Part shown: one piece after another, positions 15,616-23,651 of the stretch
Layout: each line of letters begins with the position of its first letter
Position numbering within the stretch: position 1 is the stretch's first letter
Source: an uncultured Jannaschia sp.
Lineage (GTDB): Bacteria > Pseudomonadota > Alphaproteobacteria > Rhodobacterales > Rhodobacteraceae
Direction of reading: 5' to 3'
NCBI RefSeq assembly: GCF_947503795.1
Contig: NZ_CANNEZ010000002.1
Location: 248,001-312,000 of the forward strand
DNA: 64,000 bases
Program-made: the position numbers and the translations under genes
Notes under the pieces: model-generated
Database searches by the model: none
Seen by the model: the letters and a program-made list of their open reading frames with translations, nothing else
Told to the model about the DNA's origin: nothing

Positions 15616-16401
15616 TCAGCCGGGTGCCGCGACGGCGGCGTCGGCGATCGGCGGCACGCCCAGCCGGCCGATCCCCGGCAGCTTCAGTGCGGGACGACGG
15701 AGGTCGAGCCCGACGGCCTGGCCCAGCAGGTGCAGCTCGATCCCCGCGCGCGGCCCGAGCGCCAGCCCGGCAAGACCATTCCACGACACGTGCAGGTCGC
15801 CGCCCGCGTCGCGCACCGCCTGCCAGCCCGGTCCGAGGTAGTCGCGACCGACGGCGTGGGGCGGCAGCGTGACGCCGAGGTCGGGCACCGCGCGGAGGAG
15901 ATGGGCCACGAAGGTGTTCGAGTTCGGCCCCGGCCAGATGACGTATGCGTTGCGGCCCGCGAACGGGTAGTCCGCGATGGCCCGCTCGAGCGCGGGGATC
16001 GCTGCGGCGGCGTCGGCACCGTCGAGCGCGCCGACGACATAGGGTGCGTTCGAGTACCAGCGCGCGTCGGGGGCGTAGGCGTCGCGGCGCACGGGTGCGC
16101 CCCAGCCGACCACGTCGTGTCGCGTCCAGCGCGCATCGCCCGCGCGCTTGTGGACGATCCAGCTATGGACCGAGAGCGCGCCCTTCGGCCCACCGGTGCG
16201 CGCCGACAGCACGCGGATCGCGGCGCCGGGGACGGTCGTGGCGGGCGGCAGCACGCCGGACGGCCCCCAATCGGCGTCGCGCCATGAGCCGGGGCGATCC
16301 TGCACTGCCCACCAGAGCCCCGCGATCGCGGCGGGCAGCACGAAGGCCAGCGCGAAGCCGAGCAGGCTCCAGCGGAGCGCCATGGCGACGAATGCGATCA
16401 T
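15616..16401 (-). CDS. DUF3750 family protein
   Basis: The 261-residue protein has one N-terminal membrane segment (LLGFALAFVLPAAIAGLWW) and a large domain matching DUF3750, with ALSVHSWIVHKR, the WYSNAPYVVGAL segment and YVIWPGPNSNTFVAHLLR. The conserved cysteine-free NTFV/H pattern resembles NlpC-like papain folds, but I cannot confirm a catalytic triad. It likely faces the periplasm. An internal ATG at 16383 is an alternative start; neither has a convincing ribosome binding site. About 207 bp separate it from the DUF6732 start, with no recognisable element in between. Confidence 0.7.
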   Translation of the reverse strand: MIAFVAMALRWSLLGFALAFVLPAAIAGLWWAVQDRPGSWRDADWGPSGVLPPATTVPGAAIRVLSARTGGPKGALSVHSWIVHKRAGDARWTRHDVVGWGAPVRRDAYAPDARWYSNAPYVVGALDGADAAAAIPALERAIADYPFAGRNAYVIWPGPNSNTFVAHLLRAVPDLGVTLPPHAVGRDYLGPGWQAVRDAGGDLHVSWNGLAGLALGPRAGIELHLLGQAVGLDLRRPALKLPGIGRLGVPPIADAAVAAPG

Positions 16402-16496
16402 GCGGGGGTATCCGGGGGGCGTGGCACGGCATCAAGATGGGACCGCGACGCCGCGACCGAAAGGGGGCGCCGCGCGGCGTGCCGTCGCGGCAGGCG

Positions 16497-16880
16497 TCAA
16501 TCGGCGCGGGCGAGCATTCGACCCAGCGGACGACCGCCGATCAGGTGCTGGTGGAAATGCGGCACCTCCTGCACAGCGTGCTCGCCGGCGTTCGAGATAG
16601 CACGGAACCCCGCCCCGTCGGCACCCGGCGCCACGCCCTTCTCGGCGCAGATGCGCGCGCAGGTGCGGTGGAAGTCCACGATCTCGGCATCCGAGGCATT
16701 GGCGTGGAAATCCGCGTAATCGATATAGGCGCCCTTCGGGATGACAAGGACATGGACCGGCGCCTGCGGGGTGATGTCGGCGAAGGCCAGGGTGTGATCG
16801 GTCTCGGCGACGGTCGAATTGGGGATCTCGCCGCGCAGGATGCGGGCGAAGACGTTCTGATCGTCATAGGTCTGGGGCAT
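16497..16880 (-). CDS. HIT family (HINT-type) nucleotide-binding protein
   Basis: The 127-residue protein carries the histidine triad HFHQHLIGG near residue 110, the N-terminal DDQNVFARILRGEIP and the HVLVIPK strand. HINT proteins hydrolyse AMP-linked phosphoramidates such as adenosine 5'-monophosphoramidate. The ATG follows AAAGGAG at proper spacing. No operon partner is evident; the next gene upstream on the same strand is 54 bp away. Confidence 0.9.
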   Translation of the reverse strand: MPQTYDDQNVFARILRGEIPNSTVAETDHTLAFADITPQAPVHVLVIPKGAYIDYADFHANASDAEIVDFHRTCARICAEKGVAPGADGAGFRAISNAGEHAVQEVPHFHQHLIGGRPLGRMLARAD

Positions 16881-16934
16881 GGGCGGTCTCCTTTGGACGA
16901 AGGCTAGCGCGGCGGCGGGTCGGGGGAAACGGCG

Positions 16935-17579
16935 TCACGCGGAGACGAGGACGCGCAGCGCGCCGAGCGGCGCGAACCCGGCGGCGCGGGCATGGTCGAG
17001 ATCGGCATCCCGCTCATAGCCGACCACCGGCAGGTCGGGGGCGATTGCCCCGGCGGCGCGGGCGGCCCCGGCCCAGGTCGACGACGCGGCGGGCCCGAAG
17101 ACGTTGGAGAGGCCGACACAGTCGGGCGAGCGGTTGACGAGGCATCCGGCGACGATCCGGTCGCCTTCCAACCGCGCCATGACGGCGAGGTCCGGGTGCG
17201 ACAGGGCGGTCGCCGGCAGGTCGGGACCGCCCGATTCCGTCCAGCGGGCGAGCGTCGCGACATCGGTGACGCGATGCCAAGGGTCCGACGCGGCGCGGGG
17301 CGGGGGATGCGCGATCCATTGCGCCTCGAAGAGCGGGCGCAGGCCGCAGGCCGCAGCGTCCAGCCGCGCGAAGCTGTCCTTGACCGCGATGCAGCCGAAG
17401 CGCGTGCGCAGCGCCGCGATGCCGGGCGCGGGATCGGCCCCCGGATCGGTCGTCACGAGATGGGCGAAGAGCGGCGGCGGCGCGGCCTCGGCCACGAAGG
17501 CGCCGGGCGTCCGGGTGAAGGCACGGCCATGACAGGCGAAGATCGCCGCATGAAGGTCGGCATTGTTGCGCGCGGCCAT
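16935..17579 (-). CDS. Hypothetical protein with a GNAT-like C-terminal half
   Basis: From the ATG at 17579 the product is 214 residues. The second half (LAVMARLEGDRIVAGCLVNRS through VVGYERDADLDHARAAGF) resembles the strand-helix order of N-acetyltransferases, ending in the GYE...AAGF pattern often seen around the final beta-bulge. The first half (AAIFACHGRAF, TDPGADP, FAVKDSFARLD) is less clear. The frame extends upstream to a TTG at 17612 that overlaps the glycosyltransferase stop, so translational coupling is likely whichever start is used. Function and substrate are unknown. Confidence 0.6.
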   Translation of the reverse strand: MAARNNADLHAAIFACHGRAFTRTPGAFVAEAAPPPLFAHLVTTDPGADPAPGIAALRTRFGCIAVKDSFARLDAAACGLRPLFEAQWIAHPPPRAASDPWHRVTDVATLARWTESGGPDLPATALSHPDLAVMARLEGDRIVAGCLVNRSPDCVGLSNVFGPAASSTWAGAARAAGAIAPDLPVVGYERDADLDHARAAGFAPLGALRVLVSA

Positions 17580-17608
17580 CGCGGCGTCGGGGATGCGCGC
17601 CGCGGCGG

Positions 17609-19186
17609 TCAATCGTCGAAGAGATGCGGCGTGCGGGCCAACGCCTCGGCGGTGTCGCGGTCGGTGCCGAATACCGTCTCGAGCACGGTGGCCATCTCGG
17701 CCTCTGGGGTGCCTTCCACGAGGCGGTGGATGTCCGGCAGGTCCGCCTCGCGGATGCGGGTGATCTCGGTGACGAAATCCTGAGCCACGGTCGGCATCAG
17801 GCGTTCGATCGTGGCATCGGGCGTCTGGTCCCCCAGAAGGCCGATCCGCTGGGCGTGGCCGCGCAGGTAGCCCTCGTCATAGGCGCAGTCGACCAGCAGC
17901 GTGCGGATCGTCGTGCGGTCGGCATAGAACTCCTCCAGCAGCTCGAAATCGGCAGGATCGAGGCAGATCGCGAGACGGTCCGTCTCCATCTGGCGGAACA
18001 GCATCCGCAGCATTGCGCGCCGGTGTCGGTGACGCTTGGCGAGGTTCGTCTCGATGCCGCCGAGATCGGGCATCGGGCTGTCATCCTCGTTGAAGATGTA
18101 GTCGAGCGCGGGGATGACCTGATGCTGGCGCAGGCTCTCCGCCAAGCGCTTTGCCACGTGGTATTTCTTGCACACCAGCACGATGAGCTCGCGGTCGCGG
18201 CCAAGCGAGCTCTCGCGCTCCCAGAAGCGGGGGGCGAAGCGGCGGCCGACACGACCGCGCTGGGTCAGGAACTGGAACAGGCGGCGACCATCGCCCGCGA
18301 TCGGGAAGGCTGTTCGCCCCGAGGTCCAGAGGCTCTCCAGCCGCTCCTTCAGCTCCTCGGCCTCGGGCGAGATCTTCCGCGCGAAGAGGAAGTCCTGGCT
18401 GAGCAGCAGGTCGTAATGGTCGTCGTAGAAGGTCGCGGGCATCCCGTAATCGGTGAACATCAGGAAGGTCAGCGTGCGGCTTTCGATCTCGGCGCGCGGC
18501 ACGAGGTGACGCACGAGGGTCTGGAAGAACGTCTCGTCGGGGATCCAGGTCGTGGCGAAGAACCGCATCACGGCGCGGTTCTTCCGGCAGAAGGCCAGGA
18601 TGCGCTCGATCGTGCCGCGGCGCAGGCACCACCATTGCGAGCCGATCATCATGTCGATCCCCTCGGGGATCGCGCGATCGAGCTTGAGCGCCTTCTGCGC
18701 GGCCAGCATCGCGTAGAAGGCGCGCTTGTTGGTCCGTTCGTTGACATAGTGGCGATAGATCAGCCGCTCCTCCTTCATGCCGGTCTTGATCCAGCCGGAG
18801 GTGAAGTAGTCGAAGCTCTCGATATAGTCGGCGTCGCGGGCGTCGAGCATCGCGCGGGCATGTTCGGCCGACTTGATGGGGCGGCAGTCGCCCGAGAGCA
18901 TGTAAAGATGCGTGGCGCGCGGGAAGGCGTCGATGGCGGTTTCGATCGTGGCCAGCGTCGCGCGCACCAGCGACCATTCCCCCCAGCCGCATTTGATCCG
19001 CTTGCGCACCAGGGCCACGTTCGGATTGTCGCGCAGCCCCGCCTCGATCGCGGCATAGGCCTGGCCGGGCGAACGGGCATCGAAATGGATCGCGACGTAA
19101 TCGCCTGCCTTCGTCAGACCCTCGGCCTGCCGGATGACGGCTTCGGGATCCTTGTGACAGAGCAGGATGAACGCGATCTTCGCCAT
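17609..19186 (-). CDS. Branch (GT14-like) glycosyltransferase with DUF5928-type C-terminal domain
   Basis: The 525-residue protein opens with KIAFILLCHKDPEAV and contains YMLSGDCRPIKS, GSQWWCLRRGTIERIL and TTWIPDETFFQTL, which match the core-2/I-branching beta-1,6-N-acetylglucosaminyltransferase family (residues about 1-270). The remaining 200 or so residues form a separate domain that I recall as DUF5928 in this order, with its own conserved VLVCKKYHVAKRL segment. It is cytosolic, without a signal. The divergent neighbour is a sulfotransferase and a GNAT-like gene follows, so the set may decorate a surface polysaccharide. The ATG at 19186 was chosen because the 25 codons before it look non-coding. 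Confidence 0.82.
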   Translation of the reverse strand: MAKIAFILLCHKDPEAVIRQAEGLTKAGDYVAIHFDARSPGQAYAAIEAGLRDNPNVALVRKRIKCGWGEWSLVRATLATIETAIDAFPRATHLYMLSGDCRPIKSAEHARAMLDARDADYIESFDYFTSGWIKTGMKEERLIYRHYVNERTNKRAFYAMLAAQKALKLDRAIPEGIDMMIGSQWWCLRRGTIERILAFCRKNRAVMRFFATTWIPDETFFQTLVRHLVPRAEIESRTLTFLMFTDYGMPATFYDDHYDLLLSQDFLFARKISPEAEELKERLESLWTSGRTAFPIAGDGRRLFQFLTQRGRVGRRFAPRFWERESSLGRDRELIVLVCKKYHVAKRLAESLRQHQVIPALDYIFNEDDSPMPDLGGIETNLAKRHRHRRAMLRMLFRQMETDRLAICLDPADFELLEEFYADRTTIRTLLVDCAYDEGYLRGHAQRIGLLGDQTPDATIERLMPTVAQDFVTEITRIREADLPDIHRLVEGTPEAEMATVLETVFGTDRDTAEALARTPHLFDD

Positions 19187-19302
19187 TGAGCCAATCTTAA
19201 TCCAAATTCGGTCACATCGGCATCGCAATACCGTCGCGGGGGCGTTGAAGAAACCGGACAATGCGGCTTTGATGCCGAGGATTTGACAGGGGACGTGTGA
19301 AG

Positions 19303-20121
19303 ATGGGGTTTCCGGGCACCTGGATGACCGAAAGCGAGAGCGTCGTGTACCGCGTCGTGCCGAAATGCGCCTGCTCGTCGATCGGGCAGATCATGTTCTA
19401 TTCCGACCATGGCCGCTTCTTCGACGGCGATATCCATGACAGCACCGCCGGCCTGCACAAATGGGCGCAGGAGGAGAGCCAGCCGCTGATCGCCGCGAAC
19501 GCCAAGGCGCACAAATCCTATGCGTTCACCTGCGTGCGGAACCCCTACACCCGCATCCTGTCGTCCTTCTTCGACAAGATCGCCGGCATCCAGCGCAACG
19601 GAAAGCGCTACCGCGGCAAGCTGGTGCCGCAGCTTGCGGCGAAATACGGGGTTGAGGTCGGCTCGCCCGAGGACGATTTCCAGTTCGACCAGATCGCGTC
19701 CTTCCGCCGGTTCCTTCTGTTCGCGCGCGACACGATCCGGTTCCGCCGCCCGATGGATCCCGACATCCACTGGTCGGCAATGGCGGGCCATGTCGGCACC
19801 TTCGTGGCCAATGGCGGGCGCTACGACCACATCGTCTTCACCGAGACGTTCAACGAGGGGATGCAGACGGTGCTCGATCATATCGAGACACCCGTGCCCG
19901 TCGATCTGGCCGAAGTGCCCCGCTTCAACGAGAGCGAGGGCCACGGACCCAAGCGCGCGCACCCGGTCGAGGATTATTTCGACGACCTGTCGATGCATCT
20001 CGTCTGGGAGATCTACCACCGCGACTTCAAGCTCTTCCGCTACGACTTCGAGAACCCGGGCAACAAGATGCCGCTGGGCGAGGTCGATCTCGACGAGGTG
20101 CACGCGAAGCTTGGGGATTAG
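19303..20121 (+). CDS. Sulfotransferase family protein (carbohydrate type)
   Basis: The 272-residue protein has the 5'-phosphosulfate-binding motif VPKCACSSI (residues 19-27) and the 3'-phosphate-binding motif VRNPYTRILSSFFDK, as in Golgi-type carbohydrate sulfotransferases (sulfotransferase family 2). It would transfer sulfate from PAPS to a sugar hydroxyl. The C-terminal part (HIVFTETFNEGM, YDFENPGNKMPLG) completes the fold. An AGGGGA lies 9 nt before the ATG at 19303; a GTG two codons upstream is possible. It is divergent from the Branch glycosyltransferase, with 116 bp between starts, suggesting shared control. Confidence 0.85.
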   Translation: MGFPGTWMTESESVVYRVVPKCACSSIGQIMFYSDHGRFFDGDIHDSTAGLHKWAQEESQPLIAANAKAHKSYAFTCVRNPYTRILSSFFDKIAGIQRNGKRYRGKLVPQLAAKYGVEVGSPEDDFQFDQIASFRRFLLFARDTIRFRRPMDPDIHWSAMAGHVGTFVANGGRYDHIVFTETFNEGMQTVLDHIETPVPVDLAEVPRFNESEGHGPKRAHPVEDYFDDLSMHLVWEIYHRDFKLFRYDFENPGNKMPLGEVDLDEVHAKLGD

Positions 20122-20156
20122 CAAATCCTAAGGGGGAGGTGCGGCAGCGTAGCGGC

Positions 20157-20411
20157 ATGATTCAGCACCCCCTGTCTCCCCGTCGTATCCCGAGTTCGGT
20201 GGTCGAGCCCGAAATCTGGCTGCGACATCTGTTCTCGGCCAAGGCCGCCATCGACGGCGGGGTGGTTCGCCGCAAGGTGCGCGATGTGGAGCGCATCGTC
20301 GGGCGCCACGCCTTCGAGTCGGAGGTGCTGCGCCGCGGCTTCCGGGCCGTCCGGAACGGCGGACAGTATGTGATCTTCTGCAACCGCGACGAGATGCGGC
20401 TGATCGAGTGA
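20157..20411 (+). CDS. Small conserved hypothetical protein
   Basis: The 84-residue basic protein has the core EIWLRHLFSAKAAIDGGVVRRKVRDVERIVG followed, after a gap, by RRGFRAVRNGGQYVIFCN. Short proteins of this type are common in Rhodobacterales. I believe some databases label them phosphoribosylanthranilate isomerase, but an 84-residue protein cannot form that TIM barrel, so I do not use the name. The pattern of a helix with basic face and a final beta hairpin might bind nucleic acid; this is a guess. A GTG at 20139 is an alternative start. Tandem perfect palindromes follow the stop directly. Confidence 0.6.
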   Translation: MIQHPLSPRRIPSSVVEPEIWLRHLFSAKAAIDGGVVRRKVRDVERIVGRHAFESEVLRRGFRAVRNGGQYVIFCNRDEMRLIE

Positions 20412-20454
20412 CCGCATCCTTGCAAGGATGCGGACAGGGTCTTGCAAGACCCTG
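20412..20454. terminator. Two tandem perfect palindromes between convergent genes
   Basis: The first dyad, CCGCATCCTTGCAAGGATGCGG (20412-20433 region), and the second, CAGGGTCTTGCAAGACCCTG (20435-20454), are each perfect and share the centre CTTGCAAG. They lie between a plus-strand stop (20411) and a minus-strand stop (20461), which fits a bidirectional terminator. No long T-run follows on either side. Confidence 0.7.
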
Positions 20455-20460
20455 ATCCCC

Positions 20461-21447
20461 TCACAGCATCGACGGCACCACGAGGTCCGGGGGTCGGTGA
20501 CCGTCGGCGAAGGTCTGCATGTTGACCAGCACGCGGTCGCCCATCTCCAGCCGCGCCTCTCGCGTGGCCGACGCCATGTGGGGCATCAGGACGACGCTCG
20601 GCAATTCGCGCAGGCGGGGGTTCACGCCCTGCCCCCGCTCGTAGACGTCGAGCCCCGCGCCCGCCAACTCGCCCGCGCGCAGCATCCGGGTCAGGGCGTT
20701 CTCGTCGATGACCTCGCCGCGCGAGGTGTTCACGACGACCGCCGAAGGGCGCAGCAGCTTGAGGCGGCGCGCGCCCAGAAGGTGGAAGGTCGACGGCGTG
20801 TGCGGGCAGTTGACCGAGACGACATCGGCCAGCGTCAGCATCCGGTCGAGACTGTCATGATAGGTCGCCTCGAGCGGCCCTTCGAGCCCGTCATGCAGGC
20901 GACGGCGGTTGTGGTAATGGACCTCCATCCCGAAGGCGCGGGCGCGGCGGGCCACCGCCTGCCCGATCCGGCCCATCCCGAGGATACCCAGGACCTTGCC
21001 CCGAAGCCGCGAGCCCAGCAGCGCCTCGGGCGCCCAGCCGGCCCAGTCGCCGGCCTGCATCCGCGCCATGCCCTCGGGCATCCGACGCATCACGGCCAGC
21101 AACAGGGCCATGGTCATGTCCGCGGTATCCTCGGTCAGCACACCCGGCGTGTTCGACACGAGGATGCCGCGCTGACGAGCGGTGGCGACGTCGATGTGAT
21201 CGACCCCGGCGCCGTAATTCGCGATCAGCTTCAGCCGGTCGCCCGCCCCGGCCAGAAGCGGGGCGTCGACGGTATCGGTCAGGCTGGTCACGAGGATGTC
21301 GGCCCCCTGCATCGCCTGCGCGAGCGCGTCGCGCGACATCACGTCGTCGCTGTCGGTCAACGTCGTGTCGAACAGCTCCGACAGCCGGGCCTCGACCGGG
21401 GCGGGCAGGCGTCGCGTCACGACAACACTCAGGCGCTTCGTTGGCAT
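20461..21447 (-). CDS. D-isomer-specific 2-hydroxyacid dehydrogenase (glyoxylate/hydroxypyruvate reductase type)
   Basis: The 328-residue protein shows the NAD(P)-binding motif LGILGMGRIGQAVARRA, the catalytic arginine in VNTSRGEVIDENAL, the glutamate in GAGLDVYERG, and the histidine in VVLMPHMASATREAR. This is the catalytic set of enzymes that reduce glyoxylate, hydroxypyruvate or similar 2-oxoacids. The IANYGAGVDHID segment favours the glycerate dehydrogenase subgroup. The ATG at 21447 starts MPTKRLSVVVTRRLP, which fits family N termini; upstream codons do not. It is a single gene ending at the tandem palindromes. Confidence 0.88.
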   Translation of the reverse strand: MPTKRLSVVVTRRLPAPVEARLSELFDTTLTDSDDVMSRDALAQAMQGADILVTSLTDTVDAPLLAGAGDRLKLIANYGAGVDHIDVATARQRGILVSNTPGVLTEDTADMTMALLLAVMRRMPEGMARMQAGDWAGWAPEALLGSRLRGKVLGILGMGRIGQAVARRARAFGMEVHYHNRRRLHDGLEGPLEATYHDSLDRMLTLADVVSVNCPHTPSTFHLLGARRLKLLRPSAVVVNTSRGEVIDENALTRMLRAGELAGAGLDVYERGQGVNPRLRELPSVVLMPHMASATREARLEMGDRVLVNMQTFADGHRPPDLVVPSML

Positions 21448-21551
21448 CGGGGGGCGGTCTCCGCTTTGGTCCGGGCGGGCATGATGGCATGGTGTCCCCC
21501 ACGCGCAAGGGGCGGTCAGACCCCGGCGGAGACAGTGAGGCACGGGCAGTC

Positions 21552-22043
21552 ATGCGGAACTGGATGATCGGGACGGCGCTGGCCGTCCTTTCGGCCCATG
21601 GGGCCATCGCGGCGGAAAAGGGCCCGGTGACGGGCATGGACCTGCCGCGCTTCGTGTCGATGAAGGCATCCGAGGGCTATGCCCGGCGCGGGCCGTCGGG
21701 CACGCACCGGATCGATTGGGTGTTCAAGCGCCGCCACATGCCGCTGCGGGTCGTGGACGAATACGGCCACTGGCGCCGTGTGCAGGACCGCGACGGCGCG
21801 GGCGGCTGGATGCATTACTCGCTTCTGTCGGGCAACCGGACCGTGATCGTCGAGGAGACGGTGCTGGACCTGCGCCGCAGACCGCGGCCCGATGCGCCCG
21901 TGTCGGCGCGGCTGGAGCCGGGCGTGGTGGCTTGGCTGGGCGAATGCGACGGCAGCTGGTGCGAGGTTCAAGTCGAGGGCGCCGCGGGCTGGGCCGAGAC
22001 GGGCCGCCTCTGGGGCGTGGCGCCCGGAGAGGTGCGGGACTAG
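21552..22043 (+). CDS. Exported protein with paired bacterial SH3 domains
   Basis: The 163-residue product begins with a signal peptide (WMIGTALAVLSAHGAIAAEKG). Two SH3_3-like modules follow: RFVSMKASEGYARRGPSGTHRIDWVF, ending near GGWMHYSLLSG, and the module from TVLDLRRRPRPDAPVSARLEPG to GWAETGRLWGV. The spacing of GWxxxxxL at the end of each module is typical. Such proteins sit in the periplasm and bind wall material or partners. Its TAG stop shares a CTAG with the TAG of the convergent phosphatase gene. Confidence 0.85.
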   Translation: MRNWMIGTALAVLSAHGAIAAEKGPVTGMDLPRFVSMKASEGYARRGPSGTHRIDWVFKRRHMPLRVVDEYGHWRRVQDRDGAGGWMHYSLLSGNRTVIVEETVLDLRRRPRPDAPVSARLEPGVVAWLGECDGSWCEVQVEGAAGWAETGRLWGVAPGEVRD

Positions 22044-22882
22044 ACCCGCAGGTCGTCGAAGGCCCCGCGAAAGGTCTCGGCCAGCCGCTCCCAGAGCGCG
22101 GGAGACCGGGCATTCAGAAGATACCCCTCGCGCATCGTCGGCGCATAAGGCGTGCCGTCGAGCGTGCGCGAACAGCCCCCCGCCTCGTCGAGGATCAGCG
22201 CACCGGCCGCATGGTCCCAGACGTTCAGCATCCCGTTGAGGCAGAAATCCGACGCCCCGGTCGCCATGCAGCGATACTCGTGCAGGCTGGAGCCCTGCGA
22301 GGTCATGCGCCGGAATGACGGTGCCGTCGCCGCGATGTCCGCGCGGATCCCTTGCGGCAAGTGGTAGAGCCCGGTGTTGCCGCGCAGCGTGTCGAGCGGC
22401 GCATCCGCCGCCTCGGTCCGCAGCGGCCGCGCGCGCCCGGCCCGGACATGGACGGCCCCGCCGCCACGATGCGCCGCCACCCAGTCGTCGAAGGATGGGT
22501 CGTAGAGCAGGCCCCAGACCGTCTCGCCGTCCTCGAGCACGGCGACGATGACGCCGTAATTCGCGACGCCATGGGCAAAGTTCCACGTCCCGTCGATCGG
22601 ATCGATGATCGTCACGCGCCCCTCGCCCACCCGGTCGAGCAGGCCGGGATCGGCGCTGACGGCCTCCTCGCCGATGACGCGGTCGCCCGGAAGGATCGCC
22701 TCGACCTGCGCGGTCAGGGCGCGTTCTGCGGCGGTATCGGCCACGGTCACGAGGTCGTCCCACGTGGATTTCGCGTCGACATCGCCCGCGTCGAGATTGC
22801 GGAAGCGCGGCGCGATCTCGGCGGCGGCAACGGCGCGGGTGGCGGCGATGATGGCATCGGCCTGGGCGGCGGTCAGGGGCAT
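22040..22882 (-). CDS. Inositol monophosphatase family phosphatase
   Basis: The 280-residue enzyme carries the metal-binding motifs of the family: GEE at residues 71-73, DPIDGT at 94-99 and WDHAAGALI near the C terminus. Members dephosphorylate inositol-1-phosphate, histidinol phosphate or PAP in a magnesium-dependent reaction. The sequence alone does not separate HisN from other types, and no histidine or sulfur genes are adjacent. The frame ends in a CTAG shared with the convergent SH3 gene. Confidence 0.88.
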   Translation of the reverse strand: MPLTAAQADAIIAATRAVAAAEIAPRFRNLDAGDVDAKSTWDDLVTVADTAAERALTAQVEAILPGDRVIGEEAVSADPGLLDRVGEGRVTIIDPIDGTWNFAHGVANYGVIVAVLEDGETVWGLLYDPSFDDWVAAHRGGGAVHVRAGRARPLRTEAADAPLDTLRGNTGLYHLPQGIRADIAATAPSFRRMTSQGSSLHEYRCMATGASDFCLNGMLNVWDHAAGALILDEAGGCSRTLDGTPYAPTMREGYLLNARSPALWERLAETFRGAFDDLRV

Positions 22883-22977
22883 GGCGGGCTTTCGGTCAAG
22901 GTCGGGAATCCATCACTACGACGACGCGCGGGCCGCCGCTATCCGAGGATCACCCTTTGCAAATTCAGGAGGTTGAG

Positions 22978-23601
22978 ATGGGTGTTCGCACGAAGATCCG
23001 GTTCGTCGATGCAGGCGTGCTGGACGAGATCGTCGCCGAGGACAACGACGGCGACATCACCGACGAGACCGATGTCATGGACGAGGTGCAGGAGGCCGCC
23101 GACGAGGCGGGGCGCCTGCTGGGGCTGGGCAAGCGCCGCATCGAAGCAGTGTTCGCGCATAACCGGCTGAAGAACAAGAAGGCCGCGTGGAAGAACGACG
23201 CCGTGATCTGCCGTTATTTCGGCGACAGCGACGTCACGCGACGCCAGATGCGGCTGGTGCGGCGGCGTCTGCAGCGGGCGCATCGGCGGACCACCGAGGG
23301 CCGTCTGCGCATCCGCCTGCGGAGCCAGTCGAAGGCGTCGAAAGCGACGACCCGCGGCCGAAATTCGGGGGGCGTGGCGACACCGCGTATCTTCCAGCTC
23401 TACCCGCGTTGGTTCGCGGCGACCGAGCGGGAGCGCGCGGGAATCCTCGCGCATGAGCTGTTCCACGACTGGAGCCGCGACCACGACGTCACCGGCGATC
23501 CCTACTCGATCGACAACGTGCTGGCGCTGGCGCGCGACGAGCCGAAGAAGGCCCGGCGCAACCCCGAGAATTTCGAGCAATTCATCCTCGCCCTCGCCTG
23601 A
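22978..23601 (+). CDS. Aspzincin-like (M35-type) metallopeptidase without a signal peptide
   Basis: An AGGAGG site precedes the ATG at 22978. The 207-residue protein has a zinc motif HELFH (His159, Glu160, His163) in GILAHELFHDWS, then Asp174 in VTGDPYS and the tail ALARDEPKKARRNPENFEQF. That order, HExxH, an Asp in a GTxD-like turn, then Y, then LA-P-A-NPENxExF, is the aspzincin layout of deuterolysin and peptidyl-Lys metalloendopeptidase, where Asp is the third zinc ligand. Unlike those secreted enzymes it has no signal peptide; the N terminus is acidic (residues 21-32) and the middle is strongly basic. It may act inside the cell or leave by a non-Sec route. The substrate is unknown. Confidence 0.65.
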   Translation: MGVRTKIRFVDAGVLDEIVAEDNDGDITDETDVMDEVQEAADEAGRLLGLGKRRIEAVFAHNRLKNKKAAWKNDAVICRYFGDSDVTRRQMRLVRRRLQRAHRRTTEGRLRIRLRSQSKASKATTRGRNSGGVATPRIFQLYPRWFAATERERAGILAHELFHDWSRDHDVTGDPYSIDNVLALARDEPKKARRNPENFEQFILALA

Positions 23602-23609
23602 GGGCCGCC

Positions 23610-23645
23610 GGTGCGGCGCGGGCCCCGAAGGGACCGCGCCGCACC
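23610..23645. terminator. Bidirectional terminator hairpin
   Basis: GGTGCGGCGCGG (23610-23621) pairs perfectly over 12 bp with CCGCGCCGCACC (23634-23645), and the loop adds a CCC-CGAA-GGG inner stem. It sits between the convergent ends of the metallopeptidase and M3 peptidase genes. There is no T-run. Confidence 0.8.
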
Positions 23646-23651
23646 AAGCGA

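Noticed and set aside
20157-20411. Name phosphoribosylanthranilate isomerase for the 84-residue protein
   Set aside because: The protein is far too short for that barrel enzyme and lacks its phosphate-binding loops.
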